Shown here: positions 1 to 5,021 of the stretch, piece after piece
Numbering within the stretch: position 1 is the first letter of the stretch
Layout: every line of letters starts with the position of its first letter
Assembly: GCA_017389885.1 (NCBI GenBank)
Contig: JAFPDR010000092.1
Coordinates: 1-5,021 of the forward strand
DNA: 5,021 bases
Direction: 5' to 3'
Source of the DNA: Kiritimatiellia bacterium
Lineage (GTDB): Bacteria > Verrucomicrobiota > Kiritimatiellia > RFP12 > UBA1067
The notes under the pieces: generated by a model
The model's input: the letters and a program-made list of their open reading frames with translations, nothing else
Told to the model about the DNA's origin: nothing
Database searches by the model: none
Made by a program: the position numbers and the translations under genes

Positions 1-432
1 CTAAGGCAGGCGCTGATCTCGATCGGCTCGGGCGGATTCTCCGGGAAGGGTTTCCGCAAGGGCGAGACGAACCACCTCAAGTACCTGCCCCAGTCAATTT
101 CGATGAACGACTTCATCTTCTGCGTGTACGCGGAGGAGGCTGGGTTCGTCGGATCGGTCTTGCTGCTCGCGCTGTTCGGGACGCTTCTCGTTCCGTGCGC
201 GTGGACGGCTTTTGTCGCAACGGACGGAACCGGACGCCTGCTCGCGCTCGGGGTCTCCACGCTGGTGTTCGCGCATGTGTTCATAAACATCGCGATGTCC
301 GTGGGCCTCGTGCCGATCACCGGGCTTCCGCTGCCGTTCATATCTGCCGGGCGCACCTTCCTCGTGACGGTGATGGCCGGCCTCGGAATCGTACAAAGCG
401 TGTCAATACACGGAAGGGAAACAAGAACATGA
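1..432 (+). CDS. rodA: Rod shape-determining protein RodA (SEDS glycosyltransferase), C-terminal part
   Basis: This is the last 143 residues of a SEDS-family protein, the inner-membrane polymerase that joins lipid II into glycan strands. The frame is open from base 1, so the N-terminal two thirds lie outside the window. The extracellular loop carries the family pattern IGSGGFSGKGF (residues 7-17) followed by YLPQS and DFIF..YAEEAGFVG (residues 28-51). Hydrophobic spans lie at about 47-66, 79-98 and 119-134. The family signature near the end is GLPLPFIS (108-115). In typical members this continues YGGSS; here it is AGRTF, a noticeable departure. The downstream rng partner and the absence of a division gene nearby favour RodA (elongation) over FtsW or SpoVE, but the fragment alone cannot settle it. 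The TGA stop overlaps the rng start codon, implying translational coupling. An in-frame ATG at 103 is internal to conserved sequence and is not the start. Confidence 0.85.
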   Translation, partial: LRQALISIGSGGFSGKGFRKGETNHLKYLPQSISMNDFIFCVYAEEAGFVGSVLLLALFGTLLVPCAWTAFVATDGTGRLLALGVSTLVFAHVFINIAMSVGLVPITGLPLPFISAGRTFLVTVMAGLGIVQSVSIHGRETRT

Positions 433-2012
433 ACCTGTTCGGATGGCTAAAGCGCTCCAAGCTGAAGCGCGAAATCATAGTAAACGTGGAAAAGCTCGAG
501 ACCCGCGTCGCGGTGCTCGAAAACGGGAGGCTCGAGGAATTCATGGTCGAGCATCCCGAGGCGGAGCGCCTCGTCGGAAGCGTCTTCAAGGGGCGCGTCC
601 AGAACCTGGAGAACGACCTCCAGGCGGCGTTCGTCGACATCGGGCTGAAGAAGAACGCGTTCCTGCACTACTGGGACATGACCCCGGACGCGGACGCGCT
701 TCTCGACGACGACGACGAGCCGAAGAAGGCGCAGAAGGGCGGGAGGAAGTCCAACCGCCTCTCCGACGCCGAGATCGCGAAGCGCTTTCCGCCGGGAAGC
801 GAGATCATCGTGCAGGTCACGAAGGGCCCGATCTCCACGAAGGGTCCGCGCGTCACCGCCAACCTCTCGATCCCCGGGCGCTACCTCGTGATGATGCCGG
901 GCACGCGCATCCGCGGAGTGTCGAAGAAGATCGGCGACGCCAAGGAGCGCCAGAGGCTGAAGAAGATACTCGACAAGCTTCCGCTCCCCGAGAACGTCGG
1001 GCTCGTCGTGCGCACCGTCGGCGCCGGGGCGAGCGCGCGCGCCTTCGCGCGCGACCTGAGGAACCTCCTCGCCGTCTGGAACGAGATGCAGTCCAACACG
1101 AAGCGCCTCAGGACCCCGTGCTGCATCTTCCAGGAGCCTGACCTCTGCGAGCGCGTGGTGCGCGACTGGCTCACCGAGGACGTAGACGCGATCGTGATCG
1201 ACGACGAGAAGAGCTACGAGTCGATGCGCGAGGTCACGGGACGCATCTCGCGCCGCGCGAAGTCGAAGATACGCCGCTACGACGGCACCACGAGCCTCTT
1301 CGAGCACTACGGGCTCGAGCGCCAGCTCGCCGAGGCGTTCGCGAGGCAGGTCCCGCTCAAGTCCGGCGGCTACCTCGTCATCGACGAGACCGAGGCGCTC
1401 ATCGCCGTCGACGTCAACACCGGGCACCACAAGGGCAGCGGCAGCCAGGAGGAGGCGATACTCCAGGTGAACCTCGAGGCAGTTGACGAGGTCGCGCGCC
1501 AGCTGAGGCTCAGAAACATCGGCGGACTCGTGGTCCTCGATCTCATCGACATGAAGTCCAGGAAGCACCAGAAGCAGGTGTACCGCGCGCTCAAGGACGC
1601 GCTCAAGCGCGACCGCGCGCGCACGAACGTGCTCGAGATATCCGAGCTCGGGCTCCTCGAGATGTCCCGCCAGCGCCAGGACCGCTCGATCCTCTCGATG
1701 CTCACTTCGAAGTGCCCATACTGCTCGGGACGCGGACTCGTCAAGTCCCCGATGGCGGTGTCCGTCGAGCTTCAGCGCAAGCTCACCTCGCTCCTGCGCC
1801 AGGCCGAGGCGGACAAGAGGCCGTTCGAGCCGAAGATCGTCATCGCGCCGCAGGTGATGCAGCGCCTGCGCACGGAGGATTCGGACATCCTCGCGCAGAT
1901 GCAGAAGCAGTTCAACACGCGCCTCACGTTCGTCTCCGAGCTCCACCGCCACCCCGAGGCGTTCTCGATACTCGACGCCGCGACGGGGCAGGTTCTGTAC
2001 TCGCAGTCGTGA
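429..2012 (+). CDS. rng: Ribonuclease G (RNase E/G family endoribonuclease)
   Basis: This is a 527-residue single-strand endoribonuclease that prefers 5'-monophosphate RNA. It acts in mRNA decay and rRNA/tRNA processing in the cytoplasm. Residues about 14-145 form the N-terminal region with the S1 RNA-binding domain (SVFKGRVQNL, QAAFVDIGL..NAFLH), which contains a charged insert at about 85-118. The 5'-sensor motif VVRTVG is at 193-198, with R195/T196 matching RNase E R169/T170. The catalytic aspartates are D328 (AVDVN) and D371 (VVLDLIDM), spaced 43 residues apart exactly as in E. coli RNase E D303/D346. ELGLLEMSRQR is at 406-416. The zinc-link CPYCSGRG is at 429-436. The protein ends about 90 residues after the zinc link and lacks the long RNase E scaffold tail, so RNase G is the better name; E. 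coli RNase G is 489 residues. The ATG at 429 is chosen because family homology begins right after it and GGAAGGG lies at 412-418. A longer frame opening at 195 only runs through rodA. Confidence 0.96.
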   Translation: MNLFGWLKRSKLKREIIVNVEKLETRVAVLENGRLEEFMVEHPEAERLVGSVFKGRVQNLENDLQAAFVDIGLKKNAFLHYWDMTPDADALLDDDDEPKKAQKGGRKSNRLSDAEIAKRFPPGSEIIVQVTKGPISTKGPRVTANLSIPGRYLVMMPGTRIRGVSKKIGDAKERQRLKKILDKLPLPENVGLVVRTVGAGASARAFARDLRNLLAVWNEMQSNTKRLRTPCCIFQEPDLCERVVRDWLTEDVDAIVIDDEKSYESMREVTGRISRRAKSKIRRYDGTTSLFEHYGLERQLAEAFARQVPLKSGGYLVIDETEALIAVDVNTGHHKGSGSQEEAILQVNLEAVDEVARQLRLRNIGGLVVLDLIDMKSRKHQKQVYRALKDALKRDRARTNVLEISELGLLEMSRQRQDRSILSMLTSKCPYCSGRGLVKSPMAVSVELQRKLTSLLRQAEADKRPFEPKIVIAPQVMQRLRTEDSDILAQMQKQFNTRLTFVSELHRHPEAFSILDAATGQVLYSQS

Positions 2013-2045
2013 CCGCGGGGCCCGGCGGCGGCGCAACGTCAATCC

Positions 2046-2054
2046 AGGAGGTAA
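2046..2054 (+). promoter_or_regulatory. Strong ribosome binding site for the ABC permease gene
   Basis: The sequence AGGAGGTAA is a near-perfect anti-Shine-Dalgarno match. AGGAGG ends 7 bases before the ATG at 2059, which fixes that start. It is the strongest ribosome binding site in the window; mraY has none. This suggests that the permease is initiated independently rather than by coupling to rng, although the 46-base gap contains no visible promoter or terminator. Confidence 0.8.
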
Positions 2055-2058
2055 GGGA

Positions 2059-2709
2059 ATGCAATTCTGGCCTATGATATCCGATCTGCTCGGCGGGCTT
2101 GCCGTGTCCGTGCAGATATTCGCCTACACTCTCATGCTCGCGCTGCCGCTCGGGTTCGTCGTCGCGCTGGGGCGCATGTCGGGGAATCCGGTGGTGTCCG
2201 GCGCGTTCAGGATGTTCATATCCGTCGTGCGCGGCACGCCGCTGATGCTTCAGATCATGTTCGTGTACTTCGCGCCGTACATGCTCTTCGGCATGCCGCT
2301 CGCGAAGTATCCGAGGCTGCTCGCGACCGTGCTCGCGTTCGCGCTGAACTACGCGGCGTACTTCGCGGAGATATACCGCGGCGGAATCCTCTCCATCGAC
2401 CTCGGGCAGCACGAGGCGGCGAAGGCGCTCGGGATGGGCAGGGGGCAGACGTTCTTCCGCATCATCCTGCCGCAGACGATAAAGCGCGTCATACCGGCCA
2501 TCGGCAACGAGGTGATCACCCTCGTGAAGGACACCTCCCTTGCGTTCACCATCGCCGTCACCGAGATGTTCACGATCGCCAAGCAGCTCTCCAGCTCCAA
2601 CACGACGATGGCGCCGCTCGTCGCCGCCGGCGTGTTCTACTACCTCTTCAACTTCATCGTCGCCTGGACGATGGAGCGCATCGAAAAGCACTACTCCTAC
2701 TACAACTGA
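2059..2709 (+). CDS. Amino acid ABC transporter permease (HisM/GlnP family)
   Basis: This 216-residue inner-membrane subunit belongs to the polar amino acid uptake (PAAT) class of ABC importers. It forms the channel that takes substrate from a binding protein and is driven by a cytoplasmic ATPase. The length is typical of the family. Visible marks are an N-terminal membrane span (about 12-38), the family motif VVRGTPLMLQ (56-65), and the EAA loop that docks the ATPase (GQHEAAKALG at 116-125, with ILPQ at 136-139). The motif VKDTSLAF is at 156-163, and a final membrane span lies at about 185-205. Substrate cannot be read from sequence; glutamine, histidine, cystine or arginine systems all look like this. 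Neither the ATP-binding subunit nor the periplasmic binding protein is adjacent: the neighbours are rng and an EamA transporter, so the partners must be elsewhere. The start is set by the AGGAGG site 7 bases upstream. Confidence 0.94.
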   Translation: MQFWPMISDLLGGLAVSVQIFAYTLMLALPLGFVVALGRMSGNPVVSGAFRMFISVVRGTPLMLQIMFVYFAPYMLFGMPLAKYPRLLATVLAFALNYAAYFAEIYRGGILSIDLGQHEAAKALGMGRGQTFFRIILPQTIKRVIPAIGNEVITLVKDTSLAFTIAVTEMFTIAKQLSSSNTTMAPLVAAGVFYYLFNFIVAWTMERIEKHYSYYN

Positions 2710-2713
2710 GGCG

Positions 2714-3595
2714 ATGGGTCCGCTCCTGATAATCATCTGCACCGTCATCTGGGGGACGGCGTTCCTCTTCCAGAAGACCGGCGCGGAGCACTACGGACCT
2801 TTCACCCTCACCTGCTACCGCAACATACTCGCGGGGTTTTTCCTGCTCGCGGTCGTGCTCGTGAGGGACAGGTTCATGCGCGTCGCGCGCAACGCGCGCA
2901 GCGAGTACCTCGGCGGCGCGGCGAGCGGCGTTGCGCTCTTCTCGGCGATGATCGCGCAGCAGCTCGGCATAGAGCACACGACGCCCGGGGTGTCCGCGTT
3001 CCTGACGGCGAACTACATCCTGCTCGTGCCTGTCTTCGCGTGGATCGCGGGGAAGGGGCGGCCGGGATGGTCCGTCTGGGCCGGCGTCGCGCTCGCGCTC
3101 GGCGGCACATACCTGATCAGCGGAGGCGCGGCGGAGGGGTTCGGCATCGGGCGCGGCGAGCTGTGGACCCTCCTCTGCGCCGTCCTCTTCGCGGTGCAGA
3201 TCATGGTAGTGGACCGCTTTGCGCCCGGATGCGACGTCATCAGGTTCTCGATGGTGCAGACGTTCGTCGCCGGAATCTGCGCCGCGCCGTTCGTCCTCCT
3301 TCCCTCCGAGGCGTCGCGCCTCACGCTCGCGCACTTCCGCGCGGGATGGTTCTCGCTCTTCTACGTCTCCATCATGTCGAGCGGAATCGCCTACACGATG
3401 CAGAACCTCGGGCAGGCGCGCACGAACGCGTCCGTCGCCGCGGTGCTCATGAGCTTCGAGTCGGTGGTTGGCGCGGTCAGCGGATGGCTCGCGCTCGGCG
3501 ACGCCTTCACCCCCGCCCAGACCGCGGGATGCGCACTCGTCTTCTCCGCCGTCGTGATCGCCCAGCTGTTCTCCCCGCGCCGTCAGGGCGATTGA
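2714..3595 (+). CDS. EamA/DMT-family transporter
   Basis: This 293-residue inner-membrane protein belongs to the drug/metabolite transporter superfamily, whose members export or import amino acids, nucleosides, sugars or other metabolites. It shows the usual ten-span layout made of two EamA repeats. The first repeat (about 2-137) starts with IIICTVIWGTAFLFQK, has the conserved Arg at 36 (CYRNILAG), and contains the SAFLTANYILLVPVFAW segment. The second repeat (about 147-287) includes VAAVLMSFESVVGAVSGWLALGD (240-262), whose Glu at 249 is the usual family glutamate. The substrate is unknown. The ATG lies 4 bases after the permease stop, and the only purine-rich stretch (GAGG, overlapping that stop) is too close for a good ribosome site, so translation probably depends on coupling to the permease. 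An upstream in-frame start at 2540 would add 58 residues of low-complexity Ser/Pro/Arg sequence that is merely the permease gene read out of frame, and is rejected. Confidence 0.93.
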   Translation: MGPLLIIICTVIWGTAFLFQKTGAEHYGPFTLTCYRNILAGFFLLAVVLVRDRFMRVARNARSEYLGGAASGVALFSAMIAQQLGIEHTTPGVSAFLTANYILLVPVFAWIAGKGRPGWSVWAGVALALGGTYLISGGAAEGFGIGRGELWTLLCAVLFAVQIMVVDRFAPGCDVIRFSMVQTFVAGICAAPFVLLPSEASRLTLAHFRAGWFSLFYVSIMSSGIAYTMQNLGQARTNASVAAVLMSFESVVGAVSGWLALGDAFTPAQTAGCALVFSAVVIAQLFSPRRQGD

Positions 3596-3624
3596 GCGCG
3601 GCGGCGTACGATTTGGTATAATAT
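3592..3624 (+). promoter_or_regulatory. Extended -10 promoter for mraY, predicted leaderless
   Basis: TGGTATAAT at 3614-3622 is a perfect extended -10 (TGnTATAAT). A weak -35 candidate, TTGAGC, sits at 3592-3597 but with a long 19-base spacer, so the extended -10 probably carries most of the strength. With TATAAT at -12 to -7, +1 falls at about 3629, the A of the mraY start codon. Bases 3609-3624 are repeated exactly at 4773-4788. The motif is read directly from the sequence; promoter activity is inferred. Confidence 0.75.
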
Positions 3625-3628
3625 CCGC

Positions 3629-4732
3629 ATGCTTTACTATCTGTCTTCGTATCTCACGCAGTTCTGGGGTCCGTTCCGCATGCTCCAGTCGCACGCTCTT
3701 CTACTTGCGGGCGGGACCTTCACGGCCGCCCTCGCCTGCTGGCTTCTTCTGCCTCGCCTCTGGGAGAGGCTTCCCAGGGACCACGGCAAGGCGATACTGA
3801 AGGACATGGACGGCATGAAGTCGAAGGGCAAGCCCACCGGCACGGGACTCGTCGTGTCGCTCGTCGCGCTCCCGGTGATCGTGCTCTTCGCGCCGCTCGC
3901 GTTCTGGGACCTCATGGCCGTCTTCGCGCTGTACCTCGCGATGCTGTTCGGCTACCTCGACGACCGCGCGGCCGTTCCGTGGGGGGAGCTCAAGAAGGGT
4001 CTCCTGGACCTCGTCGTGTCCGTGGCGATCGCGTTCTTCATCTTCCGCGGACACGCCGAGCACACGTCGGACGGGCTCAAGATGATCGCATGGCTTCCGT
4101 TCGTGAAGGGCATCTGGCTGATCCCCGGCTGGACGTATGTCCCGCTTGCGGCGTTCCTGCTCTGGTTCACGATGAACGCGACGAACTGCTCCGACGGAGT
4201 CGACGGACTCGCCGGGGCGCTCACGACGATAACGCTCGCGATGCTCGCGTTCACGCTGTACGTCGTCGTCGGCTATCGTCCGGTCGCGCACTACTTCCTC
4301 ATCCCCGTCTACGCCGAGGCCGCGCGCTGGGCGATCGTGGTGATGGTCGTTGCGGGTGCGTTCGCGGGCTACCTCTGGTACAACGCCGAGCCGTCGAAGA
4401 TACTGATGGGCGACGCGGGGAGCCGCTTCCTCGGCATCCTCGTCGCGACTGCGTCGATGATGACGGGCAATCCGTTCTTCGTCCTCTTCCTCGCGCCCGT
4501 GGTGCTGGTGAACGGCGGCGGCGGACTCGGCAAGCTCGTCCTCCTGAGGGTCGCGAAGCGCCTCGGCTTCCAGATAGGCGACGACAGCGTGATCCGCAAG
4601 GTGCGCTTCCCGCTGCACGACCACTGCAAGAAGAACCTCGGCTGGTCGAACGCGCAGGTCCTCATGCGCTTCGTCATCCTCCAGCTCGCGGTAATGCCGA
4701 TCCTCCTCCTCATCCTCTTCAAGGTGCGGTAG
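3629..4732 (+). CDS. mraY: Phospho-N-acetylmuramoyl-pentapeptide-transferase (MraY), divergent type
   Basis: This 367-residue polytopic membrane enzyme belongs to the polyprenyl-phosphate phospho-sugar transferase family. MraY moves phospho-MurNAc-pentapeptide from UDP to undecaprenyl phosphate, making lipid I for peptidoglycan. Family length is about 360. The N-terminus MLYYLSSYLTQFWGPF matches MraY starts, supporting ATG 3629 although no Shine-Dalgarno precedes it. Motifs in order are SKGKPTGTG (65-73, usually GKPTMGG), GYLDD with D111/D112, NATNCSDGVDGLAG (183-196, with D189 and D192), the catalytic-type MGDAGS (D262), and HDH at 330-332 within FPLHDHCKKNLGW. The usual MraY hallmark there is HHH, so the middle His is Asp. 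The DDxxK lysine is also replaced, by Ala115. Membrane spans fill the rest. It stands alone rather than in a division and cell-wall cluster and has its own promoter. It could be the only MraY of this lineage or a paralogue using a related sugar. The family is certain; the exact substrate is less so. Confidence 0.88.
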   Translation: MLYYLSSYLTQFWGPFRMLQSHALLLAGGTFTAALACWLLLPRLWERLPRDHGKAILKDMDGMKSKGKPTGTGLVVSLVALPVIVLFAPLAFWDLMAVFALYLAMLFGYLDDRAAVPWGELKKGLLDLVVSVAIAFFIFRGHAEHTSDGLKMIAWLPFVKGIWLIPGWTYVPLAAFLLWFTMNATNCSDGVDGLAGALTTITLAMLAFTLYVVVGYRPVAHYFLIPVYAEAARWAIVVMVVAGAFAGYLWYNAEPSKILMGDAGSRFLGILVATASMMTGNPFFVLFLAPVVLVNGGGGLGKLVLLRVAKRLGFQIGDDSVIRKVRFPLHDHCKKNLGWSNAQVLMRFVILQLAVMPILLLILFKVR

Positions 4733-4772
4733 TCCAGCGCCCGCGCGAAACTTCAAAATCCCGTTTTCCGCC

Positions 4773-4788
4773 CGATTTGGTATAATAT
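4773..4788 (+). promoter_or_regulatory. Second copy of the extended -10 promoter core
   Basis: Sixteen bases (CGATTTGGTATAATAT) are identical to 3609-3624, including the perfect extended -10 TGGTATAAT at 4778-4786. No convincing -35 is seen 16-19 bases upstream. Predicted +1 is about 4793, downstream of the ATG at 4787, so that ATG would not be in the transcript. A transcript from here would carry a leader of about 26 bases to the TTG at 4819, containing AGGA at 4805-4808. The site lies 40 bases after the mraY stop in a spacer with no obvious hairpin terminator. Confidence 0.65.
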
Positions 4789-4818
4789 GCAGAAAAAGAC
4801 GTACAGGATTCACTCGAA

Positions 4819-4959
4819 TTGACTTTGATAGCCTCAATACTCATGCTGGCGCTGACGCGCGCCGAGCTGCTCGACCGGCTGAAGGCCCCGCCGGTGATGC
4901 GAAAATATCCGGGTTTGATGAAAACGATGAGACCTCCATCAAAAACCAGCTGGCGGTGA
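4819..4959 (+). CDS. Possible start of an unidentified membrane/secreted protein gene, interrupted
   Basis: This frame opens at TTG 4819 (AGGA 10 bases upstream at 4805-4808) or at ATG 4843, and closes at TGA 4957. From the TTG it begins TLIASILMLALTRAELL, a short hydrophobic segment that could be a signal or anchor sequence, followed by a charged stretch DRLKAPP. Up to about 4897 the bases are as GC-rich as the rest of the window. Beyond that the frame reads KYPGLMKTMRPPSKTSWR, which looks like non-coding translation. The gene, if real, therefore seems to lose its frame or be cut near 4890-4900. It sits 26 bases downstream of the predicted transcription start of the second promoter, which favours a genuine gene start. 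I do not recognise the product. Confidence 0.3.
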   Translation: MTLIASILMLALTRAELLDRLKAPPVMRKYPGLMKTMRPPSKTSWR

Positions 4960-5021
4960 AGAAGCTTATCGTGGATTACGGTGCAGTGGGAATCTCGTAT
5001 TACTCGGCTGAAGAATGCTAC
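4896..5021 (+). CDS. Start-less fragment resembling a C1 (papain-like) cysteine peptidase, runs off the window
   Basis: Forty-two codons remain open to the window edge and read DAKISGFDENDETSIKNQL, then AVKKLIVDYGAVGISYYSA. The pattern of an acidic loop, IKxxL and then YGAVxxxYY is like the segment of secreted C1 peptidases (often with a lectin-like domain) that lies between the catalytic Cys and His. No ATG, GTG or TTG start lies in this phase upstream, and the catalytic-Cys region that should precede it is absent, so this cannot be a complete gene. Composition also differs: about 46% GC against about 74% in the 58 bases before it, with GAT, GAA and AAA in place of GAC, GAG and AAG. It may be a decayed gene, foreign DNA, or a chimeric sequence end. 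The family call rests on about 40 residues and is tentative. Confidence 0.35.

Noticed and set aside
195..428. Upstream extension of rng to an ATG at 195
   Set aside because: The extra 78 residues are the rodA gene read in another frame, and the family N-terminus and ribosome site both point to 429.
1034..1053. Perfect 8-base GC hairpin (arms 1034-1041 and 1046-1053, loop CCTT) within rng
   Set aside because: It encodes an Ala-Arg-rich stretch using GCG and CGC codons, lacks a T-run, and is expected by chance in such GC-rich coding sequence, so it is not called as a terminator or RNA element.
447..2042. Long open frame on the - strand covering the whole rng gene
   Set aside because: Its translation is rich in Arg, Leu, Glu and His with no family motif. 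It mirrors the codon bias of a GC-rich gene that has strong RNase G homology on the + strand. The long - strand frames at 2654-3694 and 3701-4837 are the same effect.
2013..2045. GC-rich spacer after rng (CCGCGGGGCCCGG) as a terminator
   Set aside because: The self-complementary GGGCCC core has no proper stem-loop and no following T-run, and the next gene follows within 46 bases.
4733..4772. Terminator after mraY
   Set aside because: The spacer has GCGCCCGCGC and short A and T runs but no stem longer than 3-4 base pairs, so no terminator can be supported.
4787..4822. Eleven-codon peptide MQKKTYRIHSN beginning right after the second TATAAT
   Set aside because: The predicted transcript starts at about 4793, after this ATG, and there is no ribosome site, so it is unlikely to be translated.
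1..5021. CRISPR arrays, tRNA or rRNA genes, insertion sequences, or a defence or secretion system
   Set aside because: No regularly spaced repeats, cloverleaf-like segments, terminal inverted repeats with transposase motifs, or recognisable effector genes were seen on either strand.

Overview
The window is a compact stretch of a high-GC bacterial chromosome: four complete genes, one truncated gene at the left edge, and a disturbed right end. All recognisable genes are on the + strand. Coding sequence is strongly GC-rich at third codon positions, with GAC, GAG, AAG and CTC preferred, although AUA (Ile) and AGG (Arg) also recur. The gene set (RodA, a short RNase E/G, a divergent MraY, and a possible C1-type cysteine peptidase fragment) fits a Gram-negative, peptidoglycan-making bacterium. 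The style of RodA, RNase G and MraY suggests an uncultured member of the PVC group (Verrucomicrobia / Lentisphaerae / Kiritimatiellota). That placement is inference from motif resemblance and no search was run.

Layout. Positions 1-432 hold the C-terminal part of a RodA/FtsW-type peptidoglycan glycosyltransferase. It overlaps by 4 bases (ATGA) the start of rng, a ribonuclease G with both catalytic aspartates and the zinc-link cysteines (429-2012). After 46 bases with a strong Shine-Dalgarno comes an amino-acid ABC transporter permease of the HisM/GlnP type (2059-2709). Four bases later an EamA/DMT-family transporter begins (2714-3595). No terminator or promoter is visible inside this run, so it reads as one transcription unit. 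It links cell elongation, RNA decay and two inner-membrane transport proteins.

The next gene (3629-4732) is an MraY-type phospho-sugar transferase for lipid I synthesis. It has its own near-perfect extended -10 promoter, placed so that transcription should begin at or next to the A of its ATG, so the mRNA is probably leaderless. A 16-base copy of the same promoter core recurs after the gene at 4773-4788, upstream of a disturbed region.

The last ~200 bases contain a possible start of a membrane or secreted protein (TTG 4819 or ATG 4843). This gives way near 4890-4900 to a lower-GC reading frame, in a different phase, that resembles part of a papain-like (C1) cysteine peptidase. The break looks like a deletion, rearrangement or chimeric join rather than one intact gene.

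I found no clearly novel multi-gene system. The points most worth a second look are the repeated promoter with a leaderless mraY, the non-canonical active-site motifs of that MraY, and the composition and frame break at the right end.
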